Positions 10,702-20,803 of a stretch of 64,000 nucleotides of DNA are shown here, in pieces. A program made the translations under genes and the position numbers. Within the stretch, counting starts at the first letter, position 1; each line of letters begins with the position of its first letter. The stretch covers positions 443,722-507,721 of the forward strand of contig LSRX01000343.1 of the NCBI GenBank assembly GCA_001939145.1. Direction: 5' to 3'. Source of the DNA: Symbiodinium microadriaticum (lineage: Eukaryota > Sar > Dinophyceae > Suessiales > Symbiodiniaceae). The notes beneath the pieces were generated by a model. That model saw only the letters and a program-made list of their open reading frames with translations. It did no database searches and was not told the origin of the DNA.

Positions 10702-11823
10702 TTAGAGTAAGGCGAGAAGGAACAGCGCAGCGCTGTTGGCGCTTGGGCTTCTCACGCTGCTTCGCCTTGGCGAGTCTCTGATCGCATCGAAATCATAGCT
10801 TCCCTTCCTCACATCCGTGTCCTTCGAGAAATCGGAGTACTGGGAGGCAAAGGGCCGCGCGATCTCCTTCTTTGTACCCAACTCCAACGGGCCCTTTCGC
10901 CAGGAGCATTCTTGCCAATAACCCCGGCGCCAGTCTCCGATGTCTTGGGCAACAGCCGTCTTCTGGATGTCATGCACAACGGTCTTGTGGCCCTTCGCAT
11001 CGCTGAAGAGCCAATTGAGCAGTTCAGCACGCCTCCTAAGCCCTAAACCCGAAGTCCTAAACCCTAAATCCTAAGCCCTAAACCCGAAATCCTAAACCCT
11101 AAATCCTAAGCCCTAAACCCGAAGTCCTAAACCCTAAATCCTGAGCCCTAAACCCGAAATCCTAAACCCTAAATCCTAAGCCCTAAACCCTAAATCCTAA
11201 GCCCTAGTTTAAGCCCAAGGGTGCCTTGGTCTTGAAATCCTTCGCAAAGTGACCGACCCCGACCTCCCGGGCGTCAGGGCTTTGAATGGGGGTTTGGGGG
11301 TTTGGGCATTTGGGGTTTGGGGTTTGGGGTTTTGGGGTTTTGGGGTTTGGGGTTTAAGGTTACCGGTTTTTGGGCTTTTGGGGTTTGGGCATTCGGGGTT
11401 TAGGGTTTAGGGCTTGGGGTTTTGGGGGCTTAGGGTTTCGGGTTTTGGGGTTTAGCGCGGGTTTCGGGTTTGGGGTCTTGAGGTTTGGGGTTTACGGTTG
11501 AGGACGGGTTTCGGGGTTTGGGGTCTTGAGGGTTGTTTATGGGGCAAACTGCAGGGACGAAAGGCGGCTTCCAGGGCGCTGTAGGGGTTTTCTTGCGTTG
11601 CCACGAGATGGAAAGCTTGATGCTGCATGTTTAGGGCTTAGGGGTTCAGGGTTTCATATACCCGTTGCAGCCCATGGCCATTTCAGGGATCCTCCTTGGT
11701 AATCATAGTAGAACCAGCCCCCAACATCCCCTTTCGAATGAAGGCTCCTATATTTTTCGCCTCATTGATAGCCTCATGCAACGCGCCATACCATCGACGG
11801 AAACCCTGGAACTGGTCGGGGAT
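10702..11823 (-). CDS. Four-exon gene, family unknown
   Basis: Exons 11692-11823, 11546-11622, 11232-11279 and 10702-11035 join in phase. Exon 1 follows GAGCCTCAG and contains FRRWYGALHEAINEAKNIGA. Exon 2 follows CATGCAG and contains HQAFHLVATQENPYSALEAA. Exon 3 carries EVGVGHFAKDF. Exon 4 contains HKTVVHDIQKTAVAQDIGDW and ends at a stop after a Ser/Arg-rich tail. Donors would be GA, GC and GA. The exon 4 acceptor GGGCTTAG|G is itself the end of a telomere-like run. 'AINEAK' and 'HDIQKT' faintly recall phospholipase D, but the full HxKxxxxD motif is not present, so I assign no function. Confidence 0.55.
11037..11212. repeat. Telomere-like array, 28-bp higher-order unit
   Basis: CCTAAACCCTAAATCCTAAG followed by CCCTAAACCCGAAGT repeats almost perfectly several times, giving a higher-order unit of four heptamers. 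It fills the intron between the exons at 11232 and 11035. Confidence 0.8.
11279..11530. repeat. TTTGGGG/TTTAGGG degenerate tract
   Basis: GGGTTTGG, GGGTTTTGG and GGGTTTAGG variants occur in one orientation, filling the intron between the exons at 11546 and 11279. The other strand is A/C-rich and lacks open frames. Confidence 0.75.
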
Positions 11824-11988
11824 CTGAGGCTCAAGCAGTCCTGGTTGAACCCCAAACTCACCCCAAATCCCAACAAACACCCCTTCTATGGTATAAACTT
11901 CGGAAACAATGCAATACAAAGTTAGAAGCCCCTAAACCCTATATAACCGTATAGACCCACACAGCCCCGTAGCCGACTTGCAGGAGTG

Positions 11989-12055
11989 AACAGCCCCTGG
12001 GAATCCGCACTTTTACGTACGGATCGCTCTCGTCCCACAAGTCCTCGACATCCAT
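11989..12055 (-). CDS. C2-domain exon with the SDPYVKV motif
   Basis: Minus-strand frame from an ATG at 12055 reads MDVEDLWDESDPYVKVRI, the hallmark second/third strand region of a C2 domain ('D..G.SDPYVKV'). A GT within GTACGTAAAAGTG is a possible donor. The only nearby AG (TATAG) is followed in frame by TAA. So this may be a first exon starting at the ATG, or a damaged copy. It lies between the C2-like start exon at 13710 and the C2 exons at 9593-8820. Confidence 0.55.
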
Positions 12056-12341
12056 GCATGGGTTTTACTATAGGGGGCCTGATAATAAGAATAGGGCTCT
12101 GAGGTACATGAAAATAAGGTTGCGATAAGTAATAGCAGTTATGGCCTCTATGTTACGGTCTCGGGCTTGGCGTGTGGTGTTTAGGATTTAGGGTTTCCGA
12201 GTTTAGGTTTAAGTCGGGTTCAAGTTTGGGGCTTCGGTGTCGAGCTTGGGGTCAACGGCTATAAGGGTTTGCTGCTCAACTCCAAGACATGTCACTGCCA
12301 CGACCGACACTTACCGTCAGTTCTTGTTCTACTGCTCGCAG

Positions 12342-12493
12342 AATTCGCGAAATTGCTCAGACTACTACTACTACTGATATTTGTGAGTGGGTCCTTCTAC
12401 CGCGCCCTCTTTCGTCAAATTGCACTATGCCTTGCAAGTGCACTGACGATGTTGTTTTCAAACGGGACACATCCTTGCTTCAATCTAGCATAG
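12342..12493 (+). CDS. Possible membrane-helix terminal exon
   Basis: After a pyrimidine-rich acceptor (TTCTACTGCTCGCAG) come two bases and 49 codons to TAG. The frame starts [20 protein letters not shown] and has a second hydrophobic stretch later. An overlapping frame (12289-12543) is Cys-rich (NCTMPCKC) and could instead be coding. Confidence 0.3.
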
Positions 12494-12689
12494 CCGAAAG
12501 CACTTGCCTACAGCAGGCTACACGAAACACCTTGCCTTGCTAAGGCTCGCTGGGGGCCGACTTGATATTGAACTTGCGGCTGTGCAGCTAAGGTGACTCT
12601 TAATCACAATCCCAAACTTACTTCCCGCGCGCGTGAGCCAAACTGTAATCTCTTCTGCTAGTTCATTTATTAGTGTACTTATCGTAAAC

Positions 12690-12790
12690 CCACCTAAAAT
12701 TGCAAACCGGATGAAGGACAAATCGTGCTGGGACTCCTTATACATTACTCTTAAGGATTAAAGCTACTGGGTTTCCAAATGTTAGGCTCC
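12690..12790. repeat. Copy of dispersed repeat P5
   Basis: Minus-strand sequence here matches that of 16768-16893 over about 65 bases, including CTTAAGAG.AATG and 'ATTTG.CCTT.ATC.GGTTT'. Related sequence lies at 7805-7930 and a fragment at 54187. Confidence 0.5.
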
Positions 12791-13314
12791 TACTACTATA
12801 TTAGGACCATAAGTATGTCTTATGTCACTAGCTCATTCAAAAGCCATCCTTCTAGCCATGAGGGAACTGTCGGCGTCACTACATCAAGGCCGCAAGGCTC
12901 CACATGGCCCCATCGATGGCCCACAAGTTTAGCGTTTAGGGGTTAAACGGTTAGGGCCATGATGACTCAAAAACAGATGATTAGGGCTTCTGGTCGCTAG
13001 AGCTTCAGGACACGCAAAGTTTGGCCCTCATTCTGTGCGCATTTCTGGGTTTGTTGTACCCCGTCCTGGACGAGGGAATCGGCTGGCAAGGAGAGACTGA
13101 TCTAAAGGTTTACGGTTGAGGGTTTGATACGTCTAACGTCGCAATTACCCGGGCTGCTGTCGTGAATCGACTCACAGAGACAGGCAAGGGGAGCAGACAC
13201 CGCTCACAGGAACCCGTTGAGACCGCAACAGCACAATCATTCCGAAGCCTCACATGCCTCACCTGCAAAGCCTCTGATTCATGAATCTAAACCCTAAGCA
13301 GGCCCTAAGCTGTA

Positions 13315-13450
13315 TACCCTAAACCCCTAAACCCCAAAACCCCAACCCCTAAACCCTAAATACCCTAAACCCCTAAACCCTATATACCCTAAACCCCTAA
13401 GCCCCTAAGCCCCTAAGCCCCTAAACCCTAAACCCCTAAACCCTATCTCC
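13315..13450. repeat. Telomere-like array
   Basis: Tandem CCCTAAACC and CCCCTAAG units with ATA interruptions, one orientation. A second island in the opposite orientation, TTTATAGGG, occupies 13550-13610. Confidence 0.85.
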
Positions 13451-13645
13451 TAGAAATCCAGACCCTCCCTTTTCTGCCTCAGGCTCGGAGATAAGCTCCC
13501 GATCAAAGAAAGGGTCTCTGAAACAGGAAGGGTACTACAGGGGATCTCATAGGGGTTTAGGGTTTATAGGGTTTATAGGGTTTACAGGGTTTATAGGGTT
13601 TAGGGTTCGGGGTCACTGTCGAGAAACAAGTCTGTGCCGAGCGGC

Positions 13646-13710
13646 TTGAGAAGGAAGATTCGAGGCGCTAATGATCTCCAGGCAGCAGGGGCATGAATGT
13701 GGGCTTCTTG
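13646..13710 (-). CDS. Exon encoding the first strand of a C2-like domain
   Basis: After GGGTCGCAG, two bases and 21 codons contain CLEIISASNLPSQ, resembling the first C2 strand ('L.V.II.A.NLP'). It is followed by a GC donor (CAA|GCC). It precedes, in minus-strand order, the SDPYVKV exon at 12055. Upstream frames to 13828 are open too and may add exons. Confidence 0.45.
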
Positions 13711-14268
13711 CTGCGACCCTAAACCACTTGCAAATGTAGAGAAGTTCCGGAAAAAAATAGGGGGCCCAATGTGCAGGAAGTACTCGGACCTTGCGCAGAA
13801 AGGACCCGATAAGTGATCCTCCACCCAAACCTTGGGTAGGGGTGTGTGGTATTCAACACGTGAAAGCGATTACACTCGGCTTGCCTCTTCCAAGCTGAGG
13901 TTGACTACTACAACCCCCATATATTGTAGCATACTGTAGTATCTTAGAGTGTAGTTTTTTTTTGGATTTTTTATAGTATGTTATTAGAATATATTTATGC
14001 TAACTCCCAAACCCTGGCAAAGGACCAGACGAGATCCTGATGCATTCGGGGAGCCGTGACACGACTGCAGTAGCTGAGGGCGTCATGCGGTGATCTAGAT
14101 CACCGGAAGAGGGCTTACAAGGAGGGTAGAATCCCTCAACCTTGCATAGCATCTCGCCGGCGGAAAGCAGTGCACAAACATCATGTTACTTCTCCTTGGG
14201 GCGTCCACCTGATATCAGAGTCGACAGTACTTCACTGAACCCTGTAAGCTCTGAACGAACCTTCTTAC

Positions 14269-15433
14269 CCCTACATGCGTAGTTCTCTGCTTCTGTAAAA
14301 GTGGACTGAGGGAAGAACTCTCCAAGACCTTCGTCTTCGCCCTGAAGCGCTAAATCCACGAGCCCCAAACTCGAAGCCACAGAAAAGACACAAATCCTTT
14401 AAGTTTAAGCCCAAAGACAAGATGTGCTCAACTTTTGAGGGCTTCGGTTGCTGATAATCATAATCATAATCCAATTCATAGTCGTCATAATGGCAATGTT
14501 TGATCATACTGAAACGAATGACGAAGCAATGAAAACAATAGCAGTAGGGGGCCTTAATAATCAGAACAGAATTTTCGCATGTTATAAAAGACTTGTGCTA
14601 AGGAGCCCTAAAGACTCGCAATTATTGTGGCCCCCCATACAAGATCGGAGCTTCCCGAGCCAGAATGGCCTGCGTGCTTCTAGGCATTACTAGGCATTCT
14701 GCCTTCTTCTCTGGCTAGTGCAGAGGCCTTAGTGGGTGAGAATTGTTGAAAGCTTGCAGCACCGAAAGTGAGTGGCAAAATCCCAAAGACTCCAGAAAAC
14801 CTGGCCTTGACGCCCAGCAACCCCGCCGGAGGCGGGTGAAAGAGCTGCGCCGGGTCTTCTAAGTCGGCCCTCTTCCCTGCGCGGACACTTTTTGGGCCCT
14901 TCTGACGTCCTTAGGAGATCCTTAACATGAATGGAGCTAGCAGAAGTAAGGAAAGCATGTTGGGTTTAGGGTTTAGGGTTCTTCGGTTATGCTATATTAC
15001 TGCGGCCACATGCTTCAAGACTCAAGACGGACACCGTTCTTGGACACTTTCCATTTTGCACACCGGGTGGGCACGAGGCTTTCGGCTCTGCGTCTCCTCT
15101 TCTTTGGGTAGGAACTATACTGGACAAGCTACTCCAGTAGCATCTTCTGTCACCCAGAGGCCTCTCGCAGCTTCCTGAAGTTGCCTGGGGTTGCCGCCCA
15201 AACCAGCATCCTGTGTGGGATGAGAGCTTAGCCAGTACAACCAGTGGAAGTGCGCGCCGTCTTCTGCAAGATATTTGCTCGGCGACTGACGTGCTTCCAC
15301 ACGAGTGGCCCAAAGAGCACGGCTTCCCTAAACCCTAAACCCCGAACCCTAAACCCTAAAACCTAAACCAGTTGCCTGGACCCTCCTCCCCGCCGTGCTG
15401 TGGTGCAGTTCGTGGCTTGGGTCTACTTGTGGT
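14269..15433 (-). CDS. Multi-exon gene, family unknown
   Basis: Exons in order: 15376-15433 (Pro/Gly/Glu-rich); 15133-15293 (AHFHWLYWLSSHPTQDAG, then NPRQLQEAARGLW); 15024-15098 (RCAKWKVSKNGVRL); 14680-14901 (73 codons, FSGVFGILPLTFGAASFQQF). Then a Tyr/Asp-rich exon starts at 14508 after GTTTCAG. The last exon, 14341-14269, contains FFPQSTFTEAENYAC and ends at the good donor GTAAGAAG. The first four join in phase; the join into 14508 was not resolved. Donors are GC, GT and GA. A P1 palindrome (14547-14636) sits in an intron. It lies just upstream of the C2 exons and may be part of that gene. Confidence 0.5.
14547..14636. mobile_element. Palindromic element, family P1
   Basis: Left end GGGGGCCTTAATAATCAGAA, right end CAATTATTGTGGCCCCCC. 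Inner TAAGGAGCCCTAAAG resembles the other P1 copies. It lies inside an intron of the minus-strand gene at 14269-15433. Confidence 0.55.
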
Positions 15434-15718
15434 CTGCTTATTGCTACCATCCTTCGAAAGATTTCTGCTATCACTCTAAGCATCCATGTGCCAAAATAGT
15501 ATATACTTTGGCCTTAAAGCAGTCCTTATAATAGGTACTTTGAGGGCAACGTATCCACAATTTGGGTACATGGAAAACCCTGTTTCTACTACAAACAGTA
15601 ATAGTAAGCTTGTTACTAAACCCCTAAACCCTAAACCCTAAGAAGGGTCTCCATCCTAAAAAGGTACCTCCACGGCCGAGACGTTAGGGCCTGGGGGATC
15701 TACCCCCCAAGACGACCC

Positions 15719-15907
15719 CTACTGTACTAAAAGCCTTATAGCATCATGTTTGGCGGAAACGTGTGCTGATCTTATTCTGTCAAGATAAGCAGAAGCGAGC
15801 GAACAGAAGTTGAGGATGTGGAGTTGTCGCTTGGAGATAAGGCTTCCGAACTTGGAGTTGGAGCTTCTTTGTTCGAGGTCTGGGACTTGCACAATTTCGT
15901 GGGGCAT
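15719..15907 (-). CDS. Protein-like terminal exon
   Basis: A 62-codon minus-strand frame includes KFGSLISKRQLHILNFCSLA and SAHVSAKHDAIRLLVQ before TAG. A second minus frame is also open, so the frame is uncertain. No family recognised. Confidence 0.35.
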   Translation of the reverse strand: MPHEIVQVPDLEQRSSNSKFGSLISKRQLHILNFCSLASAYLDRIRSAHVSAKHDAIRLLVQ

Positions 15908-16282
15908 AGTGTCTTCGGATTTGGGCTGAGATGTAGCGTCTAGGGCCTAGGATTGATACTGAGGACAAAGAGGGATTCCTAGGCACTTGCCTCTGTTGAT
16001 AAGGAGACTCGTGGACTCCCTTTCTCGGCACCCTCCTGATCTGGGACCCCGAATACCACAGAAGCCAGAACTTAAAAACCCCTTAGCATGCTGAGGGACA
16101 CGAACCTTCATAAAGCCCTTGCACGACACCGACCTAAGACCGACTACCCCAATCCCTAAACCCCCTAAGCCGAAACGCAAAGTCCCAAAACCCCACATAA
16201 TCCCCCCCCAAAAAAATTAGAACTGATAAGAAAGCTGAAGACCACGTTGCAAAGCCAAGGTTTCCTACCGAGCCCAGCAGTG

Positions 16283-16352
16283 CCTAAAGGAATGGCGATC
16301 CGGTTCGGCAACACGATAGCGCTTGCTATCGCACCCTGAATCCTTGGACCGG
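16283..16352 (-). CDS. Short internal exon
   Basis: After GGATTCAG the minus frame reads GAIASAIVLPNRIAIPLGTA and ends at a GTAGG donor. It is hydrophobic and strand-like. Linked exons were not found. Confidence 0.35.
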
Positions 16353-16767
16353 GTGAATCTATGTAGGGGCCCTGAATCATGAATGGAATGGATTTAGGGT
16401 TTAGGGCCGTTTAGGGAGTTTAGGGTTTAGGGTTTAGGGTGCGTATTCACGGTAAGGAACCCTAAGCAATAGCAATAGCATCACTGCATCACTAGCTAAG
16501 TCAGCTTCTACGATACCCGGGCGCTGAAGAAGCAGGTAGCGGAGTACTCAAGGTCTTACGGCAAGTTCAGTAGAATCCCACAAACCGAAACAATCTGAAC
16601 AAGGCTGTACAAAAAAACTGCAATAAATCGAATAAGGATCCCTCAGAAAAGTATTGGTAACTATCAGTATTACTAGTATTCTTGAGGCTTTAATATTACA
16701 GTACTGAGACAAAAGACAGGAGTGCTTCCTGTATACAGAGAAAACGACCCAGTAAGCCTTTCCCTAA

Positions 16768-16893
16768 ACCCTATAGTGAACCCCGGAAAGTTGGAAACCT
16801 GATTAAGGGCAAATAGTCCTGGGATTCCCTCTGCATTGCTCTTAAGGATTGAGGCTGTTGGGTTTCCAACTTTTTGGCTTCTACTGCAAATCC
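16768..16893. repeat. Dispersed repeat P5 with terminal inverted repeat
   Basis: Minus strand begins AAAAAGTTGGAAACCC and ends with the complementary GGTTTCCAACTTTCC. Related copies are at 12690-12790 and 7805-7930. It overlaps the last exon of the gene at 16771-18507. Confidence 0.5.
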
Positions 16894-18507
16894 TTGTGGT
16901 GATGGCCCCCAGGTCCACAAAGGATCAAGAGGGGCAAAAGATCGAAACGTCTCCGACAGCTCGAGTTTAAGGACTTAGGGTTTAGGGGGTTAGGGGTTTA
17001 GGGTAGCAGCTCTAGTACGTGTTTGCCATGCGTTCTTGCTTGCAGTACAAACCAAAAATTTGGAACATCAGCATCCTTGATTCATGTTCCAACTTTCTGA
17101 GATTGTATATCTCAGAAGGCCGTGCTGCAGATTCATGCTACTTTCTGCCCTAGACTCGCTCTGAAATCCCGAACGTACAGCAAGCTCGTCTAGATAGATA
17201 TAGCAAACAAGGGCGCAAGGTCTAGTGCCAAATGGCCTTTGGGGGAATGCACTCTACACACACATCCGTGTACACATACCTTCACTACAGCAACAAAGAA
17301 GCTGCTGTGACGCTGGTACGCCCTTATCCAAAACCGGGAAGCCCGAACAGCCCAAACCGAAAACTCCCAAACCCTAACCCCAAAACCCACGTCCTAAAAC
17401 CCCCAAAAAGCCCCCAGCGAGCCCAAAACCCGAAACCCCTTACCAACCAAGGCACGCATTGAAGACCAATCCTCGAATCCCCGGGAGCTCTGCGACATTG
17501 GCAATACCCGTGAGGTCGAAATCCTCGGGAAGGCAATCTGAGTCTGGGATTAAAAAGTGCCTACCTGCTGAAGGCTAAGGAAATCAGAATATGAGCCCTG
17601 GACAAATACCTTCTTTAAGGTCCAGGAAGGGCTTAAGCTCTGCGTTTGTTATTAAGAAGTTTGGGGTGGTGCAGCCGGGATTTGAGGCAAACGTTGGCGG
17701 GATCTAGTGCGTGGTCTGCTTGATGTCCTTTCGGGGTTTACGGCTGCCGCTGAGAGGGAATAAACTTTCTGCAATGGAGAGACCCTTTTTGCGTGATGGT
17801 AGAACCCTGCTTTATATGAGACTGCTAGGCTAGGCACATTTAAGAGAACAGGCTTCTGATCCGATAGCCGATGCGTGAGTACGACTGATCTATGAGGCTT
17901 TGGGGTCTAGCAGCTTTCGGGCTAGTGATTTTTTGGGGATTAAACCCCTTCAAAGCCTAAACTTAGGTTTTAGGGTTTAGGGTTTAGGGTCAGGGTGCTA
18001 CTGGAGGAGAAATGTGTTCAAAGCTGATTCCACGACCTCCGCCCCTGTAGGCTCCGAAACCCGGCCAAGGCACAATCTCTGGCACCTCTGGCATGGAAAG
18101 GCCGATGCCGCCGATGATCGGGAGCTTGTCCTGAGCGGCTTTAGGAGCTTAGGCCTTGTAGTGCTTAGAGGTTTGGGATCTTCAGGCTCTTGCGACTTTT
18201 GTGTTTCGGCCTCAAAAGGGTTGAGGCTTTATGGGACTGCTCTTATATGGCTCGTCGGGTTACGTGGCCATCATCGCCATAAGCTTCCGGAGGACCGGGG
18301 CCCTAAACCCCGTGCGCTCGAAACCCTGAGCCCCAATGGCCCCCACTCCCTGACTAAATTCCAAACACCCCTAAAACCTAAGCACCCTGAGGCATGACCT
18401 GACCCGTCCTGCTGAGCATGCCTCCTAAGTATGCCATCGTGAAGAAGAATAGCTTGGTTCAACTTGGTTCTGAAGTAACCACGGATTGAAAAGTTCAACC
18501 GCTCATC
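16771..18507 (-). CDS. Nine-exon gene with 27-31 nt microexons, family unknown
   Basis: Exons, minus order: 18399-18507 (LNFSIRGYFRTKLNQAILLH), 18002-18130 (DKLPIIGGIGLSMPEVPEIV), 17854-17884, 17742-17768, 17610-17639, 17444-17564 (RHFLIPDSDCLPEDFDLTGI), 17280-17322 (AYQRHSSFFVAVVK), 17094-17160 and 16771-16892. Every junction from the second exon on is phase-consistent; the first to second join is not, so an exon may be missing there. Donors include GTAAGG, GTATGTG, GTATTTG and one GC; acceptors are good CAG/AAG sites. The last exon overlaps a dispersed repeat, so the C-terminus may be exonised. About 210 residues are visible. The motif LPEDFDLTGIANVAELPGI is distinctive, but I do not recognise the family. 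This is the best-supported gene model in the window. Confidence 0.65.
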
Positions 18508-18689
18508 CTTTAATGGACATTATGAGGAGATAAGCTTCTTGACAGAAAGAGCACATCTCTCAAGCCTAGATGCTAAAATAAATGTGTCACTGCATGTGTC
18601 AATGTTGGTGCATTGCTACGCTGCTACACCAAGCTTTACAGAACTGTATTACTGTTGTTGAATAGCTAAGCGTCATGTTACTCATAGGG

Positions 18690-18781
18690 GCTTGCATAAC
18701 TATCAATTTCAATACTATTCCCTCATCTAGTTTCACTATACTAGTATCCACTCAACACCCAATTCTTATTATTAAGGCCCC
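18690..18781. mobile_element. Diverged P1 palindromic element
   Basis: The right end TTCTTATTATTAAGGCCCC matches P1 ends. The left end is degraded. The flanks 18820-18974 are CCCTAAA-type repeats ending at an assembly gap. Confidence 0.4.
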
Positions 18782-18819
18782 ATGCTACCAACCTGCTGCT
18801 GTTGCCCTACTAGAGAGGT

Positions 18820-19030
18820 CCTGACACTAAACCCCAAAGCCCCTAAACTTTCCCTAAACCCCTAACCCCCCCCCAAAAAAAAAAAAAAACAACGAATGCC
18901 CCTAGCCCACTAAAACCCTAAACCCTGAAACCCCTAAACCCTAAAATCCTAAAACCCCTAAACCCCTAAAACCCNNNNNNNNNNNNNNNNNNNNNNNNNN
19001 AAAAAAAAAAAAAACACACACACACACAAA
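18820..19030. repeat. Telomere-like repeats, gap, poly-A and (CA)n
   Basis: CCCTAAA variants surround a poly-C/poly-A run. 26 unknown bases lie at 18975-19000, followed by A14 and (CA)n. The gap probably reflects a collapsed repeat. Confidence 0.9.
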
Positions 19031-19048
19031 CCCTTAACGACCCGCCAG

Positions 19049-20803
19049 CCAAGAAGCCAGGATCGGCCCCTGGTCCACCTCAGACTTTCAAGCGGAAACG
19101 TCGGGCTGCCTAGGGTTTTGGGTGTAGGGTTTAGGGTTTAGGATTTAGGGTTTAGGTTTTGGGTTTTAGGGTTTAGAGTTTAGGGTTGTGGGTTTGGGGT
19201 TTAGGGTTTAGGGTTCGGGGGTTTAGAGTTTAGGGTTCGGGGTTTAGGAGGTTTTGGGTTTAGGGTTTTATGTAAACTCTCCCATCAGGCTTTTGTTCTC
19301 GTCCCCCAGCACAACCCAAAGTGTCCTAAGCACCTACGTAGTACAGAAGACGGTGCCTCCCACATCAGGAGATACCATTACGATCCTAATGCCTAGACCT
19401 AGGCACACGGAGAAAGTTCACAAGCTTCAGGGGACAGGGTAGGGCTGTCAGGTTTTACTTTGAGGAGTCGGGGCTGGGAATGCTTTCTCCGCTCCTGTGG
19501 GCTCACAACCCTCAACCCTACCCCTGAACCCTAAACCCTAAACCCCAAACCGTCCATTTAGGGCGCTTTGGGCTTTCTTTGAGCCGGGCCCTCATTCAAA
19601 CCTGCCCGAGCCAACCTCGAAGCTTGCGGCCCTGATTCCATGGAAAGACTCTAACCCTAAGGGTCCAAGTACCTAATAATCATATACTCTTCTGAATACT
19701 AACTACAAAACTACTATCCGTAACCCAAGTACATGATTATTAGGTCCTTTGGACCCTTCAGGTAAGTTAACAGGGTTTAGGCTTTAGGGTCTGGGTGTGT
19801 CAAGTACTCCCTGAAAGGTAACCCACAGATAAGCAAAATGCCAAGCAGGTGAAACACCCGACTCCCCCACAGAGTTGTCAAAGCCTAAACCCTAAACCCC
19901 TAAACCCTAAATCCCTAAACCCTAAACCCCTGAACCCCTAAACCCTAAATCCCCTAAACCCCTAAACCCCAAAATCCCTAAACCCCAAAATCCCTAAAAC
20001 CCTAAAGCCCGATGTGCTGTAAGACGCCGCCCAGCACCTGCAGACCCTAGGAGTCGTACATGCCCGATTGCCTAAGCACTTCAAACCCGCAAAACATTAA
20101 TTTATGTAGGGGGCCTGAATAATTGGAATGGGGTTTCCAGGGGTTCCCGATTATAACTATATAGTATAATATACCCCCAAACCCTATTCAAATTATTCAG
20201 GCTCTTTATTAAACCCTGTACCAAACCCTGAAGCCCACAGACCCTCAGCGCCGGTCGCCAGAAGTCCTAGAAACCGCACACCCAGATGCCAAACCCCTTA
20301 AGCCTACACCCAAAGACCCCAAAAGCCCAAGCCCTAAACCCCAAGCCCTAAACCCTAAACTCTACACCCAAAGACCCCAAAAGCCTAAGCCCAAATGCCG
20401 CCAACGTCGCCAGGAGCCTCGCTTTGATTTTCAGGTCCTTCACGCCGATGGGGATGCTCAGAGCCACCTGGGTCTGATTTAACCTAGGGGCCCTAATTTA
20501 GGGGTTTAGGGTTTAGGGGTTTAGGGCTTCGGGTTTAGGGTTTCGGGTTTAGGGTTTAGGGCTTAGGGCCTTAATAATTAGAATAGGGTTTAGGGTTTAG
20601 GGTTTAGGGCCTTAATCATTAGAACAGGGTTTTGGGGGTCCATTATACTATGACTATAACAAGGAACCCCCCAAAAGAGTATTGGTAATTGTTTAAGCCC
20701 CTACAGCAACATTGTTAAGGGTTCCATCGGCGTGCAGGGCAGAGAGGTTTTGAGCGCCTCGGCGACCGAACCACCCAAACCTATCCCTCCACCATCCACG
20801 GGC
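19049..20803 (+). CDS. Seven-exon gene with mainly GC donors, family unknown
   Basis: Exons: 19049-19107 (Pro-rich, then TFKRKRRA, a possible nuclear localisation signal), 19289-19390 (AFVLVPQHNPKCPKHLRSTE), 19465-19500 (ESGLGMLSPLLW), 20035-20088 (HLQTLGVVHARLPKHFKP), 20249-20287 (RRSPEVLETAHPD), 20414-20482 (EPRFDFQVLHADGDAQSHLG) and about 20720-20803 (REVLSASATEPPKPIPPPST). The first six start and end in phase 0, so they join cleanly. The first five introns can all use GC donors (GCT|GCC, AAT|GCC, TGG|GCT, CCC|GCA, GAT|GCC). Exon 6 has a TAA at 20480, so exon 7 may belong to another transcript. Introns are telomere-like repeats and P1 elements. A nuclear protein is a guess. Confidence 0.5.
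19130..19275. repeat. TTTAGGG-type intron array
   Basis: Degenerate TTTAGGG, TTTTGGG and TTCGGGG units between exons 1 and 2 of the plus-strand gene. The orientation reads TTTAGGG along the transcript. Confidence 0.75.
19664..19762. mobile_element. Small palindrome
   Basis: GGGTCCAAGTACCTAATAAT at the left pairs with ATTATTAGGTCCTTTGGACCC at the right, spacing about 60 bp. It resembles the other foldback families in size, but the ends differ. Confidence 0.45.
20109..20204. mobile_element. Palindromic element, family P1
   Basis: GGGGGCCTGAATAATTGGAA at the left pairs with CCTATTCAAATTATTCAGGC at the right. Internal TATAGTATAATATACCCCC is shared with the copy at 24639. Confidence 0.6.
20607..20702. 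mobile_element. Palindromic element, family P1, with an extra left arm
   Basis: GGGCCTTAATCATTAGAACA at the left pairs with GTATTGGTAATTGTTTAAGC at the right. A second copy of only the left arm, GGCCTTAATAATTAGAATAG, lies at 20569-20592 in TTTAGGG repeats, suggesting duplication or slippage. Confidence 0.6.

Noticed and set aside
10702..11823. Phospholipase D assignment
   Set aside because: Only faint likeness (AINEAK, HDIQKT); the complete HxKxxxxD catalytic motif is not present.
14440..14550. Plus-strand Ile-rich membrane exon
   Set aside because: The minus strand has a strong TTTCAG acceptor and a Tyr/Asp-rich frame continuing a minus-strand gene; the hydrophobic run is likely its shadow.
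17045..17150. Plus-strand exon after CTTGCTTGCAG
   Set aside because: The minus strand here carries exon 8 of the phase-consistent nine-exon gene.
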